DNA from: Haberlea rhodopensis
Lineage: Eukaryota > Streptophyta > Magnoliopsida > Lamiales > Gesneriaceae
Length of the DNA: 64,000 nucleotides
NCBI GenBank assembly: GCA_907163345.1
Contig: CAJQUN010000020.1
Coordinates: 5,577,722-5,641,721, forward strand
Reading direction: 5' to 3'
Positions 1 through 10,105 of the stretch are shown here, in pieces. The translations under genes and the position numbers were made by a program. The notes beneath the pieces were generated by a model. The model did no database searches. It saw nothing but the letters and a program-made list of their open reading frames with translations, and was not told the origin of the DNA. Position 1 is the first letter of the stretch. Each line of letters begins with the position of its first letter.

Positions 1-960
1 CAAATCCCAACAGTTGCCCCGGGCGATTGATCGAGCGTGTTGATCGATCGATCGACAGGTGTTTCGCGATCGATCGGTAATAACTACCGATCTATCGGTG
101 AAGACAGAACATGTGATTTTATTTGTTTGTTCTTTTCAAGTTATTTATGGTGATATATAGGATATGGTACATATTTCTTTGATATTGAATAATGAATAAT
201 GATATGATTCTTCTATGATGACATCCGTGTAGAGCCGTCACAAACTACTGGTGGACATCGAATAGGGTGAAAGATCATGTTGGTGATCGCTCTATCTTTT
301 GTTTCAGGTACGTGGGACGTACGAACATTTGTGTTATCATTCATATCTTATTGTGATTATTATATGAATTGTAGTGAGTGAAGATTAACACATGAAGGCG
401 TGATTGTGTATTATTGCGAGGCATGCCGTAATATAATATTTGGGGTTCTTATATGGAGTTGAAATGCAATATACATTGGCTACTCTTATGATGGGATCAT
501 AGGGAGCGTAATAGCAATGGTATATGTGCTACCCATATAAGAAGAAATATTATATGCAGCCTTCAGATTTGGAGAGGGTATTCACTGGGATGAGTGGGTT
601 ATTATGACATGTCAAGATAATTGCATAAGATATCTCAATTGTAGAAATTATATTATGTTTAAGTCTGCTACAGGAACTACGAAAGGAACCGAGATACATG
701 TGAGATACAAGGAGTTTTTACAACTATTGTTTTAGTGATTTATTTGTACTACTTGTTTATATATGTTGATTTTGAAGTACAATGGTGTTCATGTATCTTT
801 TGTGGGTTGTTCTGTAGGGACATTTTGGACGAGGGAAGCCAAGATTGTAGGTCCTTGTTGCTGTACCATGTTGATAGAGTAGTTGATTAGAGCAGAAAGA
901 AGACATGTATATTTTGAATGTAATGACACTATGGCATGTAAATTCATGAGTACCTACTTT
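1..960 (+). repeat. Remnant of a gypsy-type LTR, cut by the window start
   Basis: No coding sequence is visible. The first 110 bases carry several GATCGATCG palindromes. Further on there are phrases resembling the gypsy LTRs at 18.4-19.6 kb and 30.1-31.1 kb: a cluster of GCGATCGATCG sites, then a stretch around GTACGTGGGACGTACGA, then a block around a GTAGGGACA motif. The similarity is in order and flavour rather than base for base, so I read this as the end of a related but different LTR. The end point is approximate. Confidence 0.4.
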
Positions 961-2159
961 TGTTTATAATCGAAGTAACTCTACATAACTCTAGACATGC
1001 AAAATAGAAGTCATGATTTACAATATCTTATCTTATGTTTTAATGGTCACCCCACATCATTAATTGCTCTTTTGTTTATGACATGTTCTACTCAAAGCAT
1101 GTCCGAAAAATTCGGGTTGATTAGGTGCTATGACTGGGTCTTATGCCATTGTTTAACCACGTGAGACCGAGCAGAGTATCATCATCTTCTAGCATTTTCC
1201 TCTTCGAGCATTTTCCTGTTCGGCAATTATTATTATCCGATGTGGCCTAATTTCCCTACCACATCAATAACATTGTAGTTAATTCTAACGATAAATTTCA
1301 AAAATCATCCTGTAGAATATGAAATTTTTCAATATTAGTCCTAAATTTTTAGAACTAATCAAATATAGTCTCCCTTGGGTTTAATAAAAAATAGTCTTAC
1401 ATAAATATTTTAACAAATGTAACCCACAATTTTTTTTTTAACAGAAGCGATTTCATAATTGAATAGGGGTATTTGAAACCACTTTTAGTTAAAAATAAAA
1501 GTTTGAGACTAATATTGATTAATAAGAAAATTTTGGGACTATTTAACGAATTCAATACATTTGTTTGTTGGCTCAATATATCAAAATTGTGGAATTTTTT
1601 CAGAGAAAAATTCAAAACTCTTTCTGTAAATTTGTCTATATGGACTTTTAGACCTCAATTAGTAGTGCCGAGCTAACTAGCCGAACATTGTTCATATGTC
1701 TAATCGAGGAAATATCAACACTTCGATAAAAAATAACTAAAATTACATAATGCATCAAGCTATAGATGCAGATTCCTATATTATTTTTGGCATAATATCC
1801 TCTGTTTAGGGATTAGAATCCATAGTAACCAAGAATTTCCTTGTTTCTGAATTTCTCATCGAGTCCCAATTTTTCTTGTAATTACTTATAGAGATATGAT
1901 TTGTAGATTTTGTGCACGTGTTAGTCACGTGAATTCATATCCTTTTATGAATATGTTTTGTTTCCTTGACCTCCACTGTTTATTATCTCTACCATATATT
2001 AGAAAAATGTACTTAATGAATTGAAATTAAGCATGAAAAAATCGAAATATACGAATGGAGGAAAAATGAGCGAAACCTAACGAGAAAACACTACCAGGCA
2101 AAACCCGGTAAGTGGGCGCTGCCTACTGGGAGACGCCCGCCTGGAGTACTGTCCAAAGA
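961..2159. other. AT-rich intergenic DNA, no gene seen
   Basis: Only short chance ORFs are present. Around 1290-1660 the text has the AT-rich style of a decayed MITE, but I could not pair the ends convincingly. At 2100-2150 a short GC-rich patch with GGCGC and GCCCGCC words stands out and may be the start of the LTR remnant that follows. Confidence 0.4.
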
Positions 2160-2590
2160 CCAAAAAATGGTTTTTTTTCTGAAGGGTTGTGTACCCTTTT
2201 GTGTATAGTTGTATTTTTTCATAGAAAAACACTTCCAGGTGTCTTTTGATTGTGTCTTCTCATTACTATAAAAGGAACATCCCATGATGAAATTAAACAT
2301 ATTTTTGCAAGATCAAATTCAAGTTTGAAACCAAAATTTCTACATATTCATATTGTTCATCTCTTGTTCTTGGTGGAGCGCCTTTAAACCTTTGTGGTTT
2401 AAGTTGTGATTTGAAGTGCTACTATCACAAATCATAGTCGTTGTATCTTGGGAAACGATTGCCGCTAACCCTGAGCATCACAGCGGGGCAATATCGTATC
2501 ATTTCAAGGACGAGGATTAGAAATCTCGCCTCGACATTCATCATTCAAAGCCACATTACTGGCTATTATCCCAAAGATACACTTCGACAC
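2160..2590 (+). repeat. Copia LTR remnant related to the LTRs of the 3.7-7.7 kb element
   Basis: The core matches the LTRs at 3662-4105 and 7226-7721 in order: CTTTAAACCTTTGTGGTTTA, then GATTTGAAGTGCT, then ACAAATCATAGTCGTTGT, then AATCTCGCCTCGACATTC, then AAAGATACAC. The upstream half differs. No gag follows, so this is a solo LTR or a fragment of a sister family. I found no target duplication. Confidence 0.6.
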
Positions 2591-3535
2591 AAAGAAACCT
2601 ACACCGTTTTCTTATTCTTTCCATTTGGAATGTTCATACCATCCTTATACCAAATTTCACGTTGTGAGAGCCTTTATTTGAATGTAGACTTTCCAACTTC
2701 TAAATATGTTAGATCCTTTATGTTCCGGGCAAAATTTGATGCTACCCCCATGACAGTGTCCAGAGATATCATTCATCGTTGATTTTCAGTTGATATGGAA
2801 TATTTCATGGTGGGAGCAACATCAAACTAACCCATATTTAATGTAGCCGATCTATCTCATTGATGGTTGAGCTACCGAATGTCACTTAGAATGCCGATGC
2901 TTATATTTTAACGCGGAATTTACTGAGATGTCGATTGCTTACTTCGGAACTGATCATACTTTTAATTAAGACATTCTTGACTGGTAATGATTTCTTTGCT
3001 GTTTGTATTATCTTTTCCGTTTATTTGCCTCTACTGCCTTATCATGCTTCTTTCTCTCGTCTCCTCAGTTTGATTTCGTATGCCAAAGGAAAATTTGAAC
3101 AATAACGATTGGACTCACCGTAGAATAGTTGTATTATAATATCACCCCCCTTTAATTTGTAATAGATATAGAAAAATTACAACTACATTCCCTGTAATTT
3201 GACATAAAAAGACATAGCATGTAAGATAAACGTTATTGTTCAAACTTGAGGGATATAATTCATTATTGTTTAAACTAGATGAGATCTATAGGTAATTCAC
3301 CATAAAGATAATGTAATTGATATTAAATTGTTACAATCTATTGAAGATCTATATCATGTAGTACATCATGCCTCTTGTATTATACCAACTTAAAAATTAT
3401 TTATTTGCTCCTCTCCTTTATAGTACTCCATAAATGGCATTGGCCTCCACAGCCCTTTATTTAAATTCTCGAGTTACAAAACACAATTTTCTTGTGCTAC
3501 GCAATCGAATCAAGAACACTCCCCAAAGAACATAA
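2591..3535. other. Intergenic DNA upstream of the PLATZ pseudogene
   Basis: No gene seen. It is AT-rich. The sequence TTTATTTAAA near 3460, about 75 bases before the PLATZ start codon, could be the old TATA region of that gene. The ORF at 2441-2782 runs through the LTR remnant and has no recognisable protein similarity. Confidence 0.35.
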
Positions 3536-3661
3536 ATGATCATGGTAGGTTGCATCTGTTCAACTTCAAGCAAGTTGAATTCCAATACTTTCGTGTATTT
3601 TTTTTTCGTTGAATCACTATTTTCTTTTGATATGATCTAAATTTTAGGAACATGGCAAACC

Positions 3662-4105
3662 TGTTGGAAATTTGAATTGAATTAAATATCGTGTCCATTC
3701 ATGTTGGGGTACATTTTTTCATAATTGGATACTTCCAAATGGTGTCTCTTGATGACACCATTTGATATACTATATAAGAAACAACACTTGAATGAATTAG
3801 ACATTGAATTTTAGAAATTCACATCATATAAAAGATCAAAATTTGAGTAATTTTGTGGATATTCATCCTTGTTGAATATTGAGCGCTTTTAAACCTTTGT
3901 GGTTTAAAGGATTTGTCATTTGAAGTGCTCATATCACAAATCATAATCGTTGTATCTTGGGAGACAAATTGCCAAAGTAAACAGTTAGCACCGTAGCCGG
4001 ACAATATTGTCTTAAGGATAGAGATTATAAATCTCGCCTCGACATTCTTACTAAAAAGTCATTTGTTGTTTTTGCTTGCTACTTTCCTAAGATACACACC
4101 CATAA
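3662..4105 (+). repeat. 5' LTR of the gag-only copia element
   Basis: It begins TGTTGGAAATTTGAATTG and pairs with 7226-7721. It contains ATACTATATAAG near 3770, a good TATA box for the element promoter. The 3' end is approximate, because the two LTRs lose similarity after CACACC. Confidence 0.85.
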
Positions 4106-4207
4106 ATTTCGTACAACAATCTTAAGACAATATTAGCAACAAAATGCTTCGTCGAGTGCAACAACGACTCCAATTCATCATGGTGAAAGGCCGGATGGCA
4201 ACAAAAG

Positions 4208-4935
4208 ATGTTGTTTTATTTGACAACCTTGGGGTTGTCAAGGTTCATCAATGATGACGCTCCTACTATTATGGAGAGTGAAACCGACAACCAAAAGAGT
4301 GCTGCGGTTGATGCGTGGAATCAAAACGATTTCCTATGCAACAATTACATTCTCAATGGACTGGACTACATATTATACAATGTGTATTGTCTAGTGAAGA
4401 TGGCCAAGGAATTGTGGCAATTCTTGGAGAAAAAAAGTATAGATCCGAGGATGTCGTCATGAAGAAATTCATCGTTGGGCAATTCCTGGATTTCAAAATG
4501 GTTGATACAAAGCCGATGATAGCACAAGTACAAGATTTGCAAGTAATCATGCACGAAATTCATGCTGTGGGAATGATTCTAAGTTATTCATTCCAAGTTG
4601 CCGCAATGATTGAGAAGTTGCCTCTGTCATGGAAGGACTTCAAGAATTATCTCAAGCACAAACGGAAATAGATGAATCTTGAAAACCTTGTGGTTCGCTT
4701 GAGAATCGAAGAGGACAACAGAATTTCTGAAAGGAAGGAAAATTGGCACCAACATGAAGCACGAGTGAACTTGGTGGAAAAACACGCCGGAACAAAACGC
4801 AAGTTTGACGGCATGACCTCTAAATTTGGAAATGCGAAGAAGTTCAAAGGCAAGTGCTACAAATGTGGAAAACCCAATCACATGGCGAATGATTGTCGAA
4901 ATAAAGACGATGTGGGAAGGTTATGGATCAAGTAA
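4208..4935 (+). pseudogene. Copia gag (UBN2-like) with zinc knuckle, interrupted
   Basis: This is the structural nucleocapsid protein of the retroelement. The region 4315-4671 reads as a copia gag of UBN2 type (order: LWQFLEKK, then FKMVDTKPM, then MIEKLPLSWKDFKNYLKHKR). It meets a single TAG at 4669 and continues in the same frame from 4672 to 4935 through a basic segment to a CX2CX4HX4C zinc knuckle (CYKCGKPNHMANDC) near 4855-4896. The N-terminal part around 4208-4330 lies in another frame. So the gag carries at least one stop and one frameshift and is inactive. A short stretch after 5056 (GLWYDHLNH) faintly recalls a GAG-pre-integrase motif but is too short to call. Confidence 0.75.
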
Positions 4936-7225
4936 ATGTGATCGAAGAAGATCATCTCTCAAATGATTTGGATGATCTAGCGCTTATCGCTTAATTAGAT
5001 TGTGTATCTTTGAAAGTTGTAATCTCCAAGAATGGAGTGATTCTAAATAAATGTAATGACGATATTTGTCGAAAGCAATAAAATTTATGTTATTACTTAT
5101 TGTATTGAATCTTATGGTTTGTGGTATGATCATTTAAACCATAATTCGCAGCATAATTGTAATGTTAAATTTATTGCATGTGTGTGCACTAAGTTAACAA
5201 AATCGTCATTCATTTGTAGAAGAATCGTAACGTCTCTAGAGTTAACTCACAATAATGTTTGTGATGGAAAGATTGTGCAAACCAGATATGCAAAGAAAAG
5301 TAATTTGTTACTTTATCAATATTTGCATATGATATTGTTGTGACTTTTTTGTTATGAAGCAAAAACGAGGCCAACGAGGTGTTTAAACACTTCAATAATG
5401 GTATTGCAATAAAATTTAACAAATGAGTTTTGCTATGAGAAATTGTTAGTATAGTATACTTGTGTTGTCTAAGAATTTGACGCTTAAGCATACAAATCTT
5501 TGTATGCTTAAAACACAAGTCAAATCGAAGCCACAAATTTTGACTAAGCGTTTTAATATCTCAAATTTGTTCATTTTGAATTTCTAAGCTAGTACGCTTA
5601 TAACATGAATTTGCAAGATTTAAAATCTTGAATTCATGTTTTCTAAGTTAGTACGCTTAAATTGCAAATTGTGAACTGAGTTTGAAAATATTATCCAAGT
5701 TTCAACTTTTGTAAGCAAGTACGCTTAAATCCGAAATTTTCAAGAAATAAAAACTTGACTTTGGATTTGTAAGACGATAACGCTTAGAACTTAAAACACG
5801 AAAGTTTGAACGCCAGTGCACTTCGTTACTACCCAAAGTTGCGGGGAGTAGCAATTCTAGGATTCAATCACAGACTAAGTACCACATTTAGGCAAGGACG
5901 AGGTACTTGGCTAAACTAGAAATATGAAGGCTAAAATGAAGTCATAACAAACGTCAAATAAGTGACATGAAGAGTTTGACAAATAAATGTTGTCAAATAG
6001 ATCAACGAGTGTGATAAATGTGTACACTCCTAAGCATATGTATGCTTGTGTATTGATGATATGCTCATTGGAGAAAAAAATTAAGAAATCATCAAGTAAA
6101 AAAGAAAAATGTTGACAATACATTTTGATGTGTGTGCATCAGAACAGTGCTTGGAATTAAAGTTTCCAAGACATTTAAAGAATGAAATCTCAAGGATTAA
6201 TTCGAGTTTCAAATTTTAATTTGCTCTTAAATTTCAAGTTTACAAGAAATAGAATCTTGAACTTGTAATTTTTAAGAATCTATGCGCTTGAATATGAATT
6301 ATGAGTTAAAGTTGAGTATTTTCTCTGGTCTCGAATTTTGTAAGAAATAGCGCGTTAACAACGCTTGAAAAAATTCGATGATGGAAATATTCTAAAATGA
6401 TAAAATGATGCAAATGTGGTAATATGATTACCAAAACTGAAGATATACTGTTGTGGAAAATTCTCTATGCAAAACATATAAAGCTTCTTCGGCCGAGTTG
6501 CTTTATAAGTTGTTAGAGAAAAATCATGTGCATGCAACTATAATGTGTTGTGCTAATGCTATATGACAAAATGCATAATGTGAGTGATTATGTGAAACCC
6601 CGGATCCGCATATAAAATGGTTAACCGAGAGATCATGTGGAAGTTTATCGAGGGGAATTGGTTTAAAACCCTATAATCAAAATCTCATTGTGCATACCCA
6701 ACCTTGTTGACTGGAGATCCCAAGATTTAGATTCAAAAATGGATAACTAAATTATGAGATTGTATAAACACATTGGAGATCAATCTCCAACCCATTTTTA
6801 TGATAGGTGTAGCCTGCAAAAAGGGTACGATGATAGGCAAAAGATCTTTAATGATTCCTAAGACATATAAGCATATGTTGGAGTATAACGGGATACTCTT
6901 CTAGGAGATCACCTACGTAAGTGCGAAGTGTGGCCGCTTAAAAATTTGAAAGCACTTATGAAACCAAGTGTGGTCCATGGCCGGAATGGACACAACCGTA
7001 AGAAACCAATACGAAAGTTAGAATTGTTATGGTGTGGGTTCAATTGTCTAGGTTTACACCAACGACTAAATAGTTCAAGACTATAAGTTCGCTATTAAGT
7101 CAAGTAAATCCGATTGAATACTAATACGGAAGATTCAAAGCCGCAAGCTATATCTTCAGATGCCATAATAGTTCATTAAAAGCGCTCAATTACATACATG
7201 AATTAATTTAATTCATGTTGGGGAT
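4936..7225 (+). other. Non-coding interior of the gag-only copia element
   Basis: No credible protein. At 5480-5800 a loose series of segments each carries a GTACGCTTA-like word (near 5590, 5650, 5715 and 5775), with hairpins between them: arms CTTAAGCATACAAA near 5485 and ACATGAATT/CAAGATTT near 5605. The same style recurs, weaker, at 6260-6350. The rest is unremarkable AT-rich sequence. Confidence 0.5.
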
Positions 7226-7721
7226 TGTTGGAAATTTGAATTGAATTACATGGTGTGTCTGTCATTCATGTTGTGATGTATTTACTTCATGATTGGATGC
7301 TTCCAAATTAAATGGTGTGTGCATTCATGTTGTGTTGCAATTTTTCATGATTGGATTCTTTCAAATGGTGTCTCTTGATGACACCACTTGGTATACTATA
7401 TAAGAAACACCGTTGAATGAATTAGACATGTAATTTTAGAAATTCACATCATATAGAAGATCAAAATTTGAGTTTTGTGAATCTTCATCCTTGTTGAATA
7501 TTGAACGCTTTTAAACCTTTGTGGTTTAAAAGATTTGTGATTTGGAGTGCTCTTATCACAAATCATAGTCGTTGTATCTTGGGAGACAAATTGCCAAAGT
7601 AAACCGTTAGCACCGTAGCGAGACAATAATGTCTTAAGGATAGATTTCGCCTCGACATTCTTACTACAAAGTCATTTGTTGTTTTTGTTTGCTACTTTCC
7701 TAAGATGCACACCGAATAATA
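7226..7721 (+). repeat. 3' LTR of the gag-only copia element
   Basis: Pairs with 3662-4105. It is longer because about 70 bases near its start are duplicated: the phrase around GTGCATTCATGTTGTG and TTCATGATTGGAT occurs twice. It ends at the AAACC target duplication at 7722-7726. Confidence 0.85.
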
Positions 7722-8403
7722 AAACCTGCATGGTTGGAATCTCTCTACGTGCAGAGATTCTTCGCTTCTTGCCCGATTCACGACACTTCCAAGAAAAAAC
7801 GAGATATTTGCTGTTTGGATTTTTGCGATAGTATTTGCCCCCCACTGCGTCGTTTCGCATCGATCCCACAGGCTTCTTCAGATTCGTCGGTATGTGTATC
7901 ATGAAGTCGTCCGTTTGGAAGTTCTTGAGAAGCTTATGGACTGCTCAAACATTCAGGTTATAGATTTTGCGATTTTTTTTAAAATTTTAACTCGGGACGA
8001 ACACAATTTTAGCTTTGATTTTGTGCAATCTATCTTGTGCAGACGTATAAGATTAATGCTGCGAAGGTGGTGTTTATCAAGAAAAGACCACAGAACAGGC
8101 AGTTCAAAGGGGATGGAAACTACTGCACTTCTTGTGAGAGGAGCCTCCAAGAACCCTTCATCCATTGCTCACTTGGTTGTAAGGTACTTAAAGTATGAAT
8201 TCATATCATTAATTATTCATTATTATAAAAATTTTGATCCCAAATTAATAGAATCATTCTTATAATCTTGGGTTGGATTAAAGTTTCAGTCAACTAAGTT
8301 GAATGGCTTGTCAAAATAAAGTTATTATTTTTGGTCTCATTCAACTGAATTCCACTTCACAAATTAGGAAAATAAACAATAATTTAAAGAATGAAGGATC
8401 AAG

Positions 8404-8622
8404 CCCCTCATGGGTGGCCGAGTTGGTAGAGAAGGCGAGCCCAGAATCATTTGACCACGAGTTCGATTCCTCCTACCAACACTTTCTAGGTAGATCCTAT
8501 CGCACCGGGCCTGCCTGCAATTTACTTGGCTGGTGTGGTTTCCAGACTATTGCGTCATCCCGATTATTTACCGAGTGCACACCTAAAAGGATAGCAGTTA
8601 TGGGTTCCCGTCGTACAAAAAA
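8404..8622 (+). mobile_element. tRNA-derived SINE in PLATZ intron 3
   Basis: A 219-bp unit with a pol III promoter: box A TGGCCGAGTTGG at 8415-8426 and box B AGTTCGATTCC at 8460-8470. It ends in a short A run. It is flanked by a 14-bp target duplication, AATGAAGGATCAAG at 8390-8403 and AATGAAGGACCAAG at 8623-8636, with one mismatch. Box A and B spacing and tail fit plant tRNA-derived SINEs. No RT is encoded; a LINE partner would be needed. Confidence 0.85.
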
Positions 8623-9020
8623 AATGAAGGACCAAGAAATGACTAACATGCCCAATTCCCAAAATTTTATTTACCATGTTATATGACTTTTAGTAATTCT
8701 TTTTATCTTTCTTATCATGTTGATTATATTCTGAAACACTACAAGAATCTTTCTCCTTTCCTGAAAGTATGCAAAACCATACAACTTAGTCCAGATTTCT
8801 TCATTCCTCAAGACATGGGAGACAACCAAACGATGCCCACGACATTGAGTTCGGACTCGGATTCCGATAATGGGAGCTTTTCTTGCACTGACATTGTGAG
8901 GAAGAAGAGAAGTGGATTTTATGTTTAAGGAAGATTGGCTAATAAAGCAACACAGACGAAGACATGGTCACAAGCATGAGTAGGAGGAAAGGCATTCCCC
9001 ATAGGTCGCCTTTGTGTTAG

Positions 9021-10105
9021 AAAAATATGATAAATATTAATACTTTTTATATTATTTTTCTTAAATAAATCTTTGTTCAGTTTCTTGAGACTTTTTAAAT
9101 CAATTATTAATCATATTGGTCGGGTAAACTGCCTATTTTAAAAATCAAATGGGATAAACTATCTATTTTCAAATCACATGAGTGTAAACTGGTTATTTAC
9201 AAACCAGAGAAGGTAAAAAATCATCTTGTGTATTTTGATATTGATGATTTAGATTTATTTACGGATTTAAATTTTTTTTAAGAAGTTACAAATTTAAAAA
9301 TTAAAGACCTAATTGAAATAATAAATTTAATAAAAGAAGTCAATTGCTTTCTCAATTATTTTATAACATATATAATATTAATTATTATAGCGGTTATAGT
9401 TGCATCTTATAAATAAGTTTTTCAAAAATAAGATTATAAGAAATTATTTACGAACAACTATGTCTTAATGTCGATTAAATAGATTAGCAGTTCTAGCAAT
9501 ACAAAATTACTTAGTTACAAAACTTGAATGAAAAAAAAAAAGAAGTAATTTTGCATACAAGAAATAAGTTTTGGTGTAATATTCATTTTATTTTATATTT
9601 ACTTTTTCAATAAATGATTCATTTTTTATAATTTGTAAGGCCTCAAAAAAATATAAGCCGCCCCTACATTGAGTAGATAATATTAAACATCGCCAGATTT
9701 TAAAAAAATGAAAAATACAAAAAAAAAATATTAATCTAAAATATAATAACTATTTAAATTTATTTTTGAAAAAAAGTAATGTAATTGCTTGTTAAAAATT
9801 TTAAATTATTTATAATTGAAAAACATGTGTCAGAAATTTTAGTCAACTAATATCTTCTATGCTATAATTTTTTGAGGTAATAAATTTGTATGAGTGAAGA
9901 GTAACATAAAAGGAGGAAAAGTTCGTTAAGAAAGAACCACCTACGACGTGCGTGCACTCTCGTCGCATCCATTTCTCTTTCTTTCGAATCTGGATCATGA
10001 AGGTGATTATTGATCAGGATTCAGAATCCTTGGAGTCGCAAATCTCTTGATTTCTTGCAGGATAGATACCAATATTATCTCTAAAAGACGAGAATAAAAG
10101 GATCG
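9021..10105. other. AT-rich intergenic DNA; promoter and 5' leader of the next gene at its end
   Basis: No gene seen. It is very AT-rich from 9030 to 9900. From about 9940 the composition shifts towards a transcribed leader (CGTGCACTCTCGTCGCATCC near 9952), which is probably the 5' UTR of the coiled-coil gene. Confidence 0.4.

Larger units (their letters stand above)
3662..7721 (+). mobile_element. Gag-only copia LTR retrotransposon (TR-GAG type) inserted in PLATZ exon 2
   Basis: The LTRs begin with TGTTGG (3662 and 7226). The 5-bp host sequence AAACC flanks both ends (3657-3661 and 7722-7726). Removing the element and one copy of AAACC restores the PLATZ reading frame, which fixes the boundaries at base level. 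The only clear protein is a gag with a zinc knuckle; protease, integrase, RT and RNase H are absent. Such gag-only elements depend on enzymes supplied by relatives. The short purine-rich GTTGGGGAT just before the 3' LTR can be the polypurine tract. The LTRs differ by several indels, so the insertion is not recent. Confidence 0.9.
3536..9020 (+). pseudogene. PLATZ: PLATZ zinc-binding transcription factor, pseudogene split by a retrotransposon
   Basis: PLATZ proteins are plant-specific zinc-dependent DNA-binding proteins of the nucleus. Exon 1 (3536-3544) encodes MIM. Exon 2 starts at 3648 (E-H-G-K-P), stops after 14 bases at a retrotransposon, and resumes at 7722 with A-W-L-E-S-L-Y. It runs to about 7955 through the CxxH/CxxC region, the SHRSHRLLQIRRYVYH motif and LMDCSNIQ. 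Exon 3 (8043-8183) encodes KINAAKVVFIKKRPQNRQF, then CTSCERSLQEPF. Exon 4 (8719-9020) encodes the LSPDFFIPQD motif and the family C-terminus MSRRKGIPHRSPLC. Lesions: the insertion; one extra C in a six-C run at 7838-7843; loss of the AG acceptor before exon 4 (AT instead); an in-frame TAA at 8926; and a frameshift before the C-terminus. A SINE lies in intron 3. The gene cannot make a full PLATZ protein. Confidence 0.88.

Noticed and set aside
1290..1660. Possible MITE with inverted ends
   Set aside because: The ends share style and AT richness, but I could not pair them base for base and no target duplication was visible.
2441..2782. 113-codon ORF as a host gene
   Set aside because: It overlaps an LTR remnant and has no family resemblance.
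5056..5343. Copia pre-integrase domain in the gag-only element
   Set aside because: Only GLWYDHLNH resembles the motif; no zinc residues or integrase core follow.
8411..8475. Possible tRNA-Ser or tRNA-Leu gene
   Set aside because: Box A and B are present, but no acceptor stem or anticodon arm pairs. The A tail and target duplication show it is the head of a SINE.
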